Shown here in pieces: positions 18,228-26,219 of a DNA stretch of 37,911 bases. The position numbers were made by a program, and so were the translations under genes. Each line of letters starts with the position of its first letter. The first letter of the stretch is position 1. The DNA lies in the NCBI GenBank assembly GCA_029260315.1, contig JAJDDM010000113.1, positions 1 through 37,911 on the forward strand. Reading direction: 5' to 3'. The stretch is from Phycisphaerales bacterium. Lineage in GTDB: Bacteria > Planctomycetota > Phycisphaerae > Phycisphaerales > UBA1924. A model generated the notes under the pieces. It was given only the letters and a program-made list of their open reading frames with translations. It was not told the origin of the DNA and searched no databases.

Positions 18228-18904
18228 GCGCGGGACATCGGCAGCGCCGGCACACTTTCCTGGCCAGCAGCGCCGGCCTTGGCCTTGCTCCGGTGGAACG
18301 CGTCGTGCGCCTCGCGGAAGGACGAGAACAGCCTGCGGGATCGCCCGTGCATCTCGACCTCGCCCTCGGTCCCGCGATCGGTCGAGTACCGCCCGCCGAG
18401 CTTCTTGGGACGCTTGGAGGGCACGTCGAGGATGAGCATGCCGGTGTGCCCGCCCTCGTCGCGTCCTTGCTTTGGGTTGCTGCGATAGATGGCGGCGATG
18501 CGGAACTTGCCGTCGCCCGCCGAGAGCACGCTCGCCTCGAGCACCTCCGACGTGGACTCGCTGGTGAGCAGCCGCAGCTTGATCGAGCGGAACGACTGCT
18601 TGATAACCATGTAGGCCTCGATGGCCTGGAGCGTCTTGCCGGTGGTGGGATCGGTCCAGTTGGAGCGCAGCGTGGCCCCCCAGGTGCCGTGCAGATCCGG
18701 GCGATCCACCCAGTCGCGGAGCATCGACGTGCTGCGCCAGAAGCTCGCATCAAACGCCATCCACGCGCCCAGCGCGACCACGCCGAGCCACGCGACGATG
18801 CTCACGAGCAGCGTCGGCACCGCGACGCTGCCGGGGATGAACAATGTCGCTGCCGCGAGGATGATCAACCCGATCAGGATCGCCGTCATCTGGCGCTCTT
18901 GCAT
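18221..18904 (-). CDS. Cap15-like 2TM plus beta-barrel protein (S-2TMbeta family), orphan
   Basis: A 227-residue protein with two N-terminal membrane helices (about residues 7-23 and 30-51) followed by a compact beta-rich domain (about 69-187). The pattern D-L-H-G-T-W, A-Y-M-V-I-K-Q-S-F-R-S-I-K-L-R-L-L-T-S-E-S-T-S, I-A-A-I-Y-R-S-N-P, G-H-T-G-M-L-I-L and L-G-G-R-Y-S-T-D-R-G-T-E-G-E-V matches the SMODS-associated 2TM, beta-strand-rich effector family. In CBASS the cyclic-nucleotide-sensing Cap15 of this fold permeabilises the inner membrane. No CD-NTase or other CBASS gene lies beside it: the neighbours are a convergent dockerin gene and a divergent peptidase. A basic tail (about 188-227) is extra to the domain. 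GGAGGT five bases upstream supports the start at 18904. A housekeeping membrane role is possible. Confidence 0.72.
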   Translation of the reverse strand: MQERQMTAILIGLIILAAATLFIPGSVAVPTLLVSIVAWLGVVALGAWMAFDASFWRSTSMLRDWVDRPDLHGTWGATLRSNWTDPTTGKTLQAIEAYMVIKQSFRSIKLRLLTSESTSEVLEASVLSAGDGKFRIAAIYRSNPKQGRDEGGHTGMLILDVPSKRPKKLGGRYSTDRGTEGEVEMHGRSRRLFSSFREAHDAFHRSKAKAGAAGQESVPALPMSRAA

Positions 18905-19155
18905 CTGTCACCTCCGATGGAGCTCCGTTGCCTGCCCCCGCCGGAAAGATGGGAATACGCGGCGGATGTTGCAAGCAATCGAGAGCGCCCATTTTCTCCA
19001 GACGCCGCACATCCGGCGGGCCCGTCCCAGAATGCACACGCGGAAATCATCCCGCTGGCACGATCCGTTCAGACCGAGTGCATCGGCCTCGGGCGAGGCA
19101 GGATTGAGCGACTCGCGGGCCTGGAGCGCCGATCCCTCCCGCGGAGGGCGCAACT

Positions 19156-20403
19156 ATGGATTTAAGGACCCAGCTCAAGCGTGCGGGCATTCTGCTCGCC
19201 GTCGCCGCGACGACCGGGGCCGTCTTTACCGGACGCCCCAGCTCGGCCGACGCCGCGAGGAACATGGCGACCAACTCGCCCATGGAACTCGGCCTGCTCG
19301 CCTGGAGCGAGGATCGCCTGCACGACGCGGACGGGTTCCTCCGCAGCGCCTGGCTCGTCGACCCCAATCGACACACTGTCGCGAGACGCCTGCGCGATCT
19401 GCACGCCTCACGCGGATTCCGCCTGAGCGTCGACGAGGCCAACATCAGCGAAACGCTCGAGAAGCTCGGCGACGGCTTCCGGCGCTACGAGACGCGCCAC
19501 TTCATCGTGCTGAGCGACTGCGAGAGCTCCTGGACGCGCAACAAGGCGAGCATCCTGGAACGCACGCGCCACGAGTTCTTCCGCTTCGCCGATCACCTGG
19601 GCCTGCCGGTGATCCCGCACGATCACAAACTCCTGTGCGTGCTGATCGACGACTACGACAACTACCGCTCGTTCGCCCGCGAGCACGACGAGCTCGACGC
19701 CCCGTGGATCGCCGGGCACTACGCCATCGACGCCAACCGCGTCGTGTTCTACAACGACCTGACCGGCCCGGCGTTCGAGCGGGCGTTTCAGTCGCTCGAG
19801 CAGTACGAGTCGGTCGCCGACGATCGGCGGGAGCAGGCCGGCGGGACGCCCGATCGCCTCTCGTCGTTCGAGCTCCACCAGAGCGCGACGCAGTTGCAGC
19901 GCGAGGCAGCGCATCGCCGCATGGACCTCGCCGACCAAGCGTCCAAGTTCGCGACCGCCAAGACCGTACACGAGGCCGTGCATCTGCTCAGCTTCAACAC
20001 GGGCGTGCAGGCGCCCAGCCGCGCGTACCCGCTGTGGATCAGCGAGGGCATGGCCAGCAGCTTCGAGACCGACTCAACGGCCCGGGCGTTCGGCCCGCGC
20101 TTCCCCAGCGAGGCCCGCGAGAAGACCTTCAGCCGCCTCCAGGTAGAGGGCAGGCTGATCGAATGGGACCGCCTGATCCGCCTGACCAAGCCGCCGGCGA
20201 GCGAGTCGCCCGCCGTCGAGGCGATCTACGCCCAGAGCCACGTCCTGTTCAGCTACCTCGCCCGCTTCGAGCCCGACAAGCTCGCCTCGTACATCCTGCG
20301 CGTCACCAGCGATACCAGGGGTGGCGCGTCGGACCACGCGAGTCTGTTCGGCGAGATCTTCGGACCCATCGACGAGATCGTCACCCGCCTGGATCGCCTC
20401 TGA
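19156..20403 (+). CDS. DUF1570-like gluzincin metallopeptidase, exported
   Basis: A 415-residue exported protein. It has an N-terminal hydrophobic signal (about residues 9-33), then a short TPR-like helical part (about 40-85) and a zinc-peptidase domain. The zinc motif is H-E-A-V-H (residues 272-276), with the third ligand and its loop in W-I-S-E-G-M-A-S-S-F-E about 25 residues later, as in the MA-clan gluzincins. F-I-V-L-S-D-C-E-S-S-W-T near residue 115 is the typical DUF1570 entry strand. Such proteins are numerous in planctomycetes; no substrate is known. GGAGGG lies seven bases before the ATG. The 251-base gap upstream, divergent to the Cap15-like gene, must hold both promoters, but I see no clear -35/-10 pair. 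Confidence 0.82.
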   Translation: MDLRTQLKRAGILLAVAATTGAVFTGRPSSADAARNMATNSPMELGLLAWSEDRLHDADGFLRSAWLVDPNRHTVARRLRDLHASRGFRLSVDEANISETLEKLGDGFRRYETRHFIVLSDCESSWTRNKASILERTRHEFFRFADHLGLPVIPHDHKLLCVLIDDYDNYRSFAREHDELDAPWIAGHYAIDANRVVFYNDLTGPAFERAFQSLEQYESVADDRREQAGGTPDRLSSFELHQSATQLQREAAHRRMDLADQASKFATAKTVHEAVHLLSFNTGVQAPSRAYPLWISEGMASSFETDSTARAFGPRFPSEAREKTFSRLQVEGRLIEWDRLIRLTKPPASESPAVEAIYAQSHVLFSYLARFEPDKLASYILRVTSDTRGGASDHASLFGEIFGPIDEIVTRLDRL

Positions 20404-20455
20404 GCCCCCTCGGGCGGCGTCACGCCGGCGTCGCGAATCGGCTACGCTCGCGTCC

Positions 20456-21409
20456 ATGAGACGCACGCTCACCTTGCCGGTTCTTTCGCTCGCGACATTC
20501 GCCGTCACCTTCATCAACCCGTCGCCCGCGCTGGCGCAACAGGAAGCCGAGACGGCGGGCGAGTCGATCGCTCCCGCAGAGCCGCCGCGCGTGAGCTTCT
20601 CGCTGCGCGGCGACGCCGAGTGGATCTTTCCCGCCGATCTTGAAGATGGCGCGGGCGAGGTCTCGATTGCTCGCGTGGGCGCTGGTCTCGAAACCTCGAT
20701 CCGCATCGCCGACAAGAGCCGCCTGGGCATCAACCTCTCCGAGCGGTTCAGCTTCTACGACTTCTCTGACGCGATGATCCTCTCCTCCGGCCTCGACCCG
20801 ATCGACGACGCCAGCGAGACGAACCTCGGCGTCAGCTTCGCGACCCAACTCAACGATCGCTGGTCGTTGCTCGCAAGTGCCGGCGTGCTCGCCAGCGCCG
20901 AGAGCGGCGCCGATTTCGGCGAATCGCTTACCTACTCGGGCCTGGTCATCGCCAGCTACGCATTCAACGAGCGCCTGACCGTCGGCGGGGGCGTGCTGGC
21001 CCGCACACGCCTCGAAGAGGATGTCCTGGTCATCCCCGTCGCCACCGTCGACTGGAAGATCAACGATAAATGGACACTGGGCAACACCGGCGGGTCCGGC
21101 GGGGCCCGCGCGACGCTCTCGTACCAATACAGCGATGCCTGGCGGTTCTTCGCCGATGTCGGCTACGAGGGCCGCGAGTTTCGCCTCGACGACGAGGGGC
21201 CGATCCCCGACGGCATCGGACGCGACCAGCGCCTGCCGGTCGGCCTCGGCGCGGTCTTCACGCCGAACCGAAACCTGAGCGTGCATGTCCGTGGCGGCGC
21301 CCATTTCCTCCAGTCGCTTGAGTTCGACGCCGCCGATGGCGACGAGTTCGCCGACACCGACATCGACCCGACGGGGTTTATCTCGTTCCTGGTGTCGCTG
21401 CGGATGTAG
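20456..21409 (+). CDS. outer-membrane beta-barrel-like protein (DUF6268 type)
   Basis: A 317-residue exported protein with a signal peptide (about residues 1-27, ending P-A-L-A-Q). The rest is made of alternating amphipathic beta-strands separated by polar turns (for example V-S-F-S-L-R-G-D-A-E-W, S-L-L-A-S-A-G-V-L-A, L-T-V-G-G-G-V-L-A-R-T-R and L-S-V-H-V-R-G-G-A-H-F). The last strand is F-I-S-F-L-V-S-L-R-M. This is the pattern of small outer-membrane barrels grouped as DUF6268. No transport substrate can be inferred. It lies 52 bases after the DUF1570-like gene and may be cotranscribed with it. Confidence 0.75.
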   Translation: MRRTLTLPVLSLATFAVTFINPSPALAQQEAETAGESIAPAEPPRVSFSLRGDAEWIFPADLEDGAGEVSIARVGAGLETSIRIADKSRLGINLSERFSFYDFSDAMILSSGLDPIDDASETNLGVSFATQLNDRWSLLASAGVLASAESGADFGESLTYSGLVIASYAFNERLTVGGGVLARTRLEEDVLVIPVATVDWKINDKWTLGNTGGSGGARATLSYQYSDAWRFFADVGYEGREFRLDDEGPIPDGIGRDQRLPVGLGAVFTPNRNLSVHVRGGAHFLQSLEFDAADGDEFADTDIDPTGFISFLVSLRM

Positions 21410-21439
21410 CGAATCAACGGACACTCGCGTCCTTTCGCC

Positions 21440-21549
21440 CCACTCCTCGCCACGGAGTGGCGGTGCGAACCTGGCGAGGGGCGCCAGCCCCTCGCCATGA
21501 TCGAGCGCTGCTCCGCAGCTCTTTGCCGCGTGTTTCTATCGAACACGCA
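21440..21549. terminator. three hairpins between convergent genes
   Basis: The 168-base gap between the barrel gene and the TPR gene holds three perfect hairpins. Arms at 21440-21446/21454-21460 give a 7-bp stem with a seven-base loop. Arms at 21472-21481/21488-21497 (TGGCGAGGGG / CCCCTCGCCA) give a 10-bp stem with a six-base loop. Arms at 21528-21534/21542-21548 approximately (GCGTGTT / AACACGC) give a 7-bp stem. None has a strong T-tract. They probably serve as a two-way transcription barrier or are repeat remnants. Confidence 0.55.
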
Positions 21550-21577
21550 GAGACCAGCCCGACTCTGTTGCTCCGTG

Positions 21578-22573
21578 TCAATCGCGTTCCTCAAGCCGCG
21601 CGAGCATCCCGCGCGCCTCCTCGCCCCCCACGATCACTGCCCTGCGTGCGTACTCGATCGCCTTCTCTCTGTTCCCCGCCCGCTCGTACAGATCCGCGGT
21701 CTCCAGCGCCAGATCCACGTTTGTCGCCTCGGCATTCGAGCCCGCCGCGAATATCTCCGCGGCCTCGCCGAACCTTCCCATCGCCCCATACGCGCCGCGC
21801 AGCACGTTGCGCACATCCGCGCGGCGCAGCGCCTCGGGCTCCAAGCCCCCCAACAAGTCCGCCGCTCGCTCCGGATCCGCGAACGCCACCGCCCGCGCCT
21901 CGACCACCCGCCAGTCCAGCGACTCCGGATTGATCTCGCGGGCCCGGGCGATGTACTGGCTCGCGACCGCGCGGTCGCCACTTTTCAGCGCGATCTGCGC
22001 GAGCATCCCCCAGGCGATATCCGAGTCCTCATCCAGCGTCCGTGCCATCGTCAGGCTCGCGCGGGCCTCGTCATACAACTCGGCGTTGAACTGCACCAGA
22101 CCCAACTCCAGCGGGTATCGCGGCTCGTTCGGATCGCTCCGCCGGGCGATATCCAGATGCGTCAATGCCTCGTTGGTCATCCCCGCCGAGTTCGCGCACA
22201 GACCCGCCAGATACTCGATGTCCGGATCCGACTGCCCCAGGTTGATCGCCTCGACATACTGGGCGTGCGCCGCCTCGAACCGCTGGAGCCCCTGCAAGAC
22301 CTCGGCATATTGCAGCCGCAGATCTCGATCGCGCGGATGCTCCTCGACCGCCGCGGCGGCGATGCGCTCGGCGGCCTCCCAGTGATCCTCCCCCACCAAC
22401 TGCCCGATCCGCTCCTGAACCTGCGCCAGCGTCTCGCCCGGCATCAACTCCGCAGAGACCCCCCCCTCTCCCGAGCCGCCGGCGAGCCGAACGACGTACC
22501 AGGAAAGCCCCGCCAGAATCCCGGCGAGAACGACGATACCACCGATGACCGCTTTGTTTCCCTGTCCTGCCAT
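21578..22573 (-). CDS. membrane-anchored TPR protein
   Basis: A 331-residue protein with one N-terminal membrane helix (about residues 8-27) and about eight TPR-like helix pairs covering the rest (for example W-E-A-A-E-R-I-A-A-A-A-V-E-E-H-P, R-F-E-A-A-H-A-Q-Y-V-E-A-I-N-L-G and R-E-K-A-I-E-Y-A-R-R-A). TPR proteins of this kind scaffold envelope complexes; the partner is unknown. The gene starts 58 bases from valS in the opposite direction. Two starts nine bases apart (22582 and 22573) are possible; the second is chosen because it gives the cleaner anchor. Confidence 0.78.
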   Translation of the reverse strand: MAGQGNKAVIGGIVVLAGILAGLSWYVVRLAGGSGEGGVSAELMPGETLAQVQERIGQLVGEDHWEAAERIAAAAVEEHPRDRDLRLQYAEVLQGLQRFEAAHAQYVEAINLGQSDPDIEYLAGLCANSAGMTNEALTHLDIARRSDPNEPRYPLELGLVQFNAELYDEARASLTMARTLDEDSDIAWGMLAQIALKSGDRAVASQYIARAREINPESLDWRVVEARAVAFADPERAADLLGGLEPEALRRADVRNVLRGAYGAMGRFGEAAEIFAAGSNAEATNVDLALETADLYERAGNREKAIEYARRAVIVGGEEARGMLARLEERD

Positions 22574-22631
22574 AGCCCTCATTATCGGCTGAATACACTG
22601 CCTCCGCACCGAGATTCGACGAGGATGCCGT

Positions 22632-25600
22632 ATGCCCCAGACGCCCGCCATCGCCGGCGAGATGCCCAAGACCTACGCCCCGGCGGACCACGAGGATCGG
22701 ATCCGCGCCAAGTGGAACGCCTCGGGGGCGTTCCACGCCGAGGCCGGGCCCGTGCTGCGTGGGGAAAAACCGCCCTACTGCATCCTGATTCCCCCGCCGA
22801 ACGTCACGGCCCCGCTGCATCTGGGGCACGCGCTGAACAACACGCTCCAGGACGCCCTGATCCGGGCCCATCGGATGAAGGGCTTTGAGGCCCTGTGGAT
22901 GCCGGGGACCGACCACGCGGGGATCGCGACCCAGGCAGTCGTCGAAAAACGCCTGCTCGCAGAAGAAGGTAAGAAGCGGACCGATTTTCAGCGCGACGAG
23001 TTCATCGCCCGCGTCCAGGCTTGGAAGGACGAGTACGAGGCGACGATCACCGACCAGCTCAAGCGTTTGGGCGCCTCGTGCGATTGGGAGCGTCAGCGGT
23101 TCACGATGGATGAGGTCTGCGCCCGGGCCGTGCGCGAGGGATTTTTCCGGCTGTTCAAGGCGGGCTTGATCTATCGCGGCAAGCGGCTGGTGAACTGGGA
23201 CCCGATCCTCCAGACCGCCCTCGCCGACGACGAGGTCGAGATGAAGGAGGTCAAGGGCAGGTTCTACTACCTGCGCTACCCCCTCGTGCATCCCTCAACG
23301 AATCCTGACGATCCGAAGGACTGCCAGGAGGTCACCTGGAACGAGCTCGCCGCCCGCGGCTATCCCGGCGCAGACAAGATGGACGGCGAGGAGGTCGCGT
23401 GGGTCACCGTCGCCACCACCCGCCCCGAGACGTATCTGGGCGACACCGCCGTGGCCGTGAATCCGAAGGATCCGCGCGCCGGGGCGCTGCGGGGCCTCAT
23501 GGCCCAACTGCCGATCGTGGGACGGGTGATCCCGGTGATCGAGGACGATTACGTCGTTCTCGCGGATCCCGAGTCGAGCGACCCCAAGGCAAAGTTCGCG
23601 ACGGGTTTCCTGAAAGTCACACCGGCCCACGATCCGAACGACTACATGATCGGCCAGCGTCACGATCTCGAGATGATCAACGTCATGGCACCCGACGCGT
23701 CGATCTCCGATGCGCACGGCTGGGATCGCGAGGCGAGTGACGAAGGCGGGCATGTGTTCGTCGGCAAGTCGCGCGAGGAGGCACGCGAGTTGGTCGTCCG
23801 CGAGTTCGAGGCCCGGAATCTGCTCGAGGCCAAGAAGCCGTACGAACACAGCGTCGGCCACTCCGATCGCAGCAAGGTGCCGATCGAGCCGTACCTGAGC
23901 GATCAGTGGTATGTGAGGGTGACCGATGATCGGCTCAGAGGAGAGGCCCAGCGTGCGCTCTCACTCGATCAACGAACAACCAACACATTCCTGCGAGCCC
24001 GAAGCGCAAGCGAGGATGGACACGCCGCCCCGCCTCCAAACTCACAAGGATCTTTCGACGCGACGGATGCCCCCTCCCTCGCTCGCGCTTCGGGCTCGTC
24101 GGGATCGAAAAACACCGGCGACCACGCCATGCGCTTCTTCCCCGCCCGCTACGCCAAGACCTACGAGGCCTGGCACGACAACCTCCGCGACTGGTGCATC
24201 AGCCGCCAGCTCTGGTGGGGGCACCGGATTCCGGTGTGGTCAATTTCCAGGCCCTTTAGACATGATGATCCGAGAACACCGGGTGAGGCATGGCTATATC
24301 CCTATCCTCCAGAGATCAAGGAAGCACACCAAGCGCAGCAATTTGACGACAGAATGCGAGGCTTCGCTGCTGAGGACCGCCTGTTTGCGAGGGCATGGCG
24401 GGATGATCAGCCAGTTGACCCTTGGACCGGTGCTCAGATGTCGTCAGAGTTCTACGAAACGTACTTCTTCGTGAGCGTGCAAGACGGCAACGACTCAGAG
24501 GTAATCGAGTTCCTCGAATCCAACGGCTTCACCCAAGACCCCGACGTCCTCGACACCTGGTTCTCCTCCGCCCTCTGGCCCATCAGCACCATGGGCTGGC
24601 CCGACCCCACCCAATCCCCCGAGTTCACCGGCCTGCTCGACGCCTTCAACCCCTCCACCGTCCTCAGCACCGGGCGCGACATCATCACGCTCTGGGTCAG
24701 CCGCATGGCGATGTTCAATAGGTTCTTCCTGGGAAGCCACCAAGGGTGCCGTGGTCTGAACGAGTCTTCGAGCGAAGGCCACGCGGATTCACCATCCGAT
24801 GACCTCTCGCGTGGCCTTCGTCGCAGAGCCTCCTCAGACCACGGCACCGAGCACCACGAAGGGCAGGACCATTCCGGCCCCGTGCCGTTCTACCACGTCT
24901 ACATCCACCCGATCATCCAGGACGGACACGGCCAGCGGATGAGCAAAAGCCTCGGCAACGGCGTCGACCCGCTCGATCTCATCCACTCCCACGGCGCCGA
25001 CGCGCTGCGCTTCGGCCTCTGCCAGATCGCGACCGCGACCCAGGATGTGCGGATGCCGGTGGACCTCGCCTGCCCGCACTGCGCCAAGACCTTCGAGCCG
25101 AAGACGGCGAAGACCCCCCAGGGCTACGTCGTGGCCGCGCCGGAGCAGAAATGCCCGCACTGCTCGAAGCCCATGGTCAGCGCGTACGGGTCGAACTCGG
25201 GCACTGCCAAGCCATCGAGCGACAAGCCGCTGGCGCGCAACACGTCGTCGCGCCTTGATGAGGGCCGGAACTTCTGCAACAAGCTCTGGAACGCCTCGCG
25301 CTTTGCCATGGGCATGCTCTCCGGTGGTACGGGCGTCCCGCCCATACGCGACAGCCAGCCCGAGCACGATCTCTCCCTCCCCGACCGCTGGATGCTCTCC
25401 CGCCTCGCCGCGGCGATCGACGCCATGGACGACGCCCTGAGCGAGTACCACTTCGCCCGCTGCGCCGAGATCGCCTACGACCTGCTCTGGCGCGACTTCT
25501 GCGACTGGTATCTCGAATCGATCAAGCCGACGATCGCGACCGATCCCCAGCAGCAAGCCGTGCTCCGCGCGACGCTCGACGCGATCCTGCGCCTGCTGCA

Positions 25601-26219
25601 CCCGCTCATCCCATTCGTCACCGAGACGATCTACGAACGCCTCCAGGAGATCGAGACCCCGCCCGCGCCCGGGCTGGACCTTGACGCCCCCACCCACGAC
25701 GCCCTGCTCTGCTCCGCCCCGTGGCCGCGAATGGACGCGACCTGGCGCAGCGAGAAGGCCGAGAGTGAGTTCGAACGATTGCAGACCCTCGTGCGCACGA
25801 TCCGCGATGTGCGAGGGCAGCAGAAGGTCCACCCCCGGCGGAAGATCACGCTGCACGTCGATAGTGAGACGGCGACCGAGCTCGTCCAGAGCGCCGAGAT
25901 CGTCGCGGCGCTCGCGGGCGTCGGCGAGATCGCCGGCCCCGACGTGCAGCGACCCGACAACGCCGTGGCCCTGCGATTCTCCGACCGAGAGCTGCACCTC
26001 TCAGATCTGACCGACGCCCTGGACGCGGATGCCGAGCGCGAGCGCCTGGAACGCGAGATCGGCGAGCACGAAAAGTCCCTCGCGGCCCTCGACAAGCGCC
26101 TGAGCAATCCCGGCTATACGGACAAGGCCCCGGCGCATCTGGTCGAGGAGACGCGCAGCCAGCGGGCGAAGGCCGCCGAGGAACTCGCCGCCGCCCGCAA
26201 CGCGCTGGAGGCGCTGTGA
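22632..26219 (+). CDS. valS: valyl-tRNA synthetase carrying two in-frame palindromic inserts
   Basis: A 1195-residue class Ia synthetase that charges tRNA-Val. Landmarks are H-L-G-H (residues 63-66, the HIGH motif), the editing (CP1) domain with T-T-R-P-E-T-Y-L-G-D-T-A-V-A-V, D-W-C-I-S-R-Q-L-W-W-G-H-R-I-P-V-W, R-M-S-K-S (769-773, the KMSKS loop), and a zinc-binding-like pair C-P-H-C ... C-P-H-C (about 816-845). The anticodon-binding domain and a C-terminal coiled coil (about 1125-1195) follow. It is longer than usual because two palindromic repeats are translated inside it, at about residues 455-489 and 705-739. Both fall where other ValS proteins have short surface loops between conserved blocks, so activity may be kept. 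The next gene starts with GTG overlapping the stop codon. Confidence 0.95.
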   Translation: MPQTPAIAGEMPKTYAPADHEDRIRAKWNASGAFHAEAGPVLRGEKPPYCILIPPPNVTAPLHLGHALNNTLQDALIRAHRMKGFEALWMPGTDHAGIATQAVVEKRLLAEEGKKRTDFQRDEFIARVQAWKDEYEATITDQLKRLGASCDWERQRFTMDEVCARAVREGFFRLFKAGLIYRGKRLVNWDPILQTALADDEVEMKEVKGRFYYLRYPLVHPSTNPDDPKDCQEVTWNELAARGYPGADKMDGEEVAWVTVATTRPETYLGDTAVAVNPKDPRAGALRGLMAQLPIVGRVIPVIEDDYVVLADPESSDPKAKFATGFLKVTPAHDPNDYMIGQRHDLEMINVMAPDASISDAHGWDREASDEGGHVFVGKSREEARELVVREFEARNLLEAKKPYEHSVGHSDRSKVPIEPYLSDQWYVRVTDDRLRGEAQRALSLDQRTTNTFLRARSASEDGHAAPPPNSQGSFDATDAPSLARASGSSGSKNTGDHAMRFFPARYAKTYEAWHDNLRDWCISRQLWWGHRIPVWSISRPFRHDDPRTPGEAWLYPYPPEIKEAHQAQQFDDRMRGFAAEDRLFARAWRDDQPVDPWTGAQMSSEFYETYFFVSVQDGNDSEVIEFLESNGFTQDPDVLDTWFSSALWPISTMGWPDPTQSPEFTGLLDAFNPSTVLSTGRDIITLWVSRMAMFNRFFLGSHQGCRGLNESSSEGHADSPSDDLSRGLRRRASSDHGTEHHEGQDHSGPVPFYHVYIHPIIQDGHGQRMSKSLGNGVDPLDLIHSHGADALRFGLCQIATATQDVRMPVDLACPHCAKTFEPKTAKTPQGYVVAAPEQKCPHCSKPMVSAYGSNSGTAKPSSDKPLARNTSSRLDEGRNFCNKLWNASRFAMGMLSGGTGVPPIRDSQPEHDLSLPDRWMLSRLAAAIDAMDDALSEYHFARCAEIAYDLLWRDFCDWYLESIKPTIATDPQQQAVLRATLDAILRLLHPLIPFVTETIYERLQEIETPPAPGLDLDAPTHDALLCSAPWPRMDATWRSEKAESEFERLQTLVRTIRDVRGQQKVHPRRKITLHVDSETATELVQSAEIVAALAGVGEIAGPDVQRPDNAVALRFSDRELHLSDLTDALDADAERERLEREIGEHEKSLAALDKRLSNPGYTDKAPAHLVEETRSQRAKAAEELAAARNALEAL
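23994..24098. repeat. palindromic repeat inserted in frame in valS (first)
   Basis: Inverted 22-bp arms at 23994-24015 and 24077-24098 match at 21 of 22 positions and enclose a 61-base loop. The unit is exactly 105 bases (35 codons) and begins on a codon boundary, so it adds a low-complexity peptide rich in Ala, Ser, Arg and Gly without breaking the frame. The same arms occur at 27300-27378 between two other genes. Confidence 0.85.
24745..24848. repeat. palindromic repeat inserted in frame in valS (second)
   Basis: A nested palindrome. The outer arms at 24745-24759 and 24834-24848 (GGTGCCGTGGTCTGA and its exact complement) and the inner arms at 24773-24785 and 24808-24820 (CGAAGGCCACGCG and its exact complement) are both perfect. 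It is translated as about 35 residues just before the G-P-V-P-F-Y-H-V-Y-I-H-P block. A half copy lies at 511-547. Confidence 0.85.

Noticed and set aside
18221..20403. A CBASS operon around the Cap15-like gene
   Set aside because: The neighbouring genes are a dockerin protein and a gluzincin peptidase in the other orientation; no CD-NTase, Cap2/Cap3 or nuclease is present.
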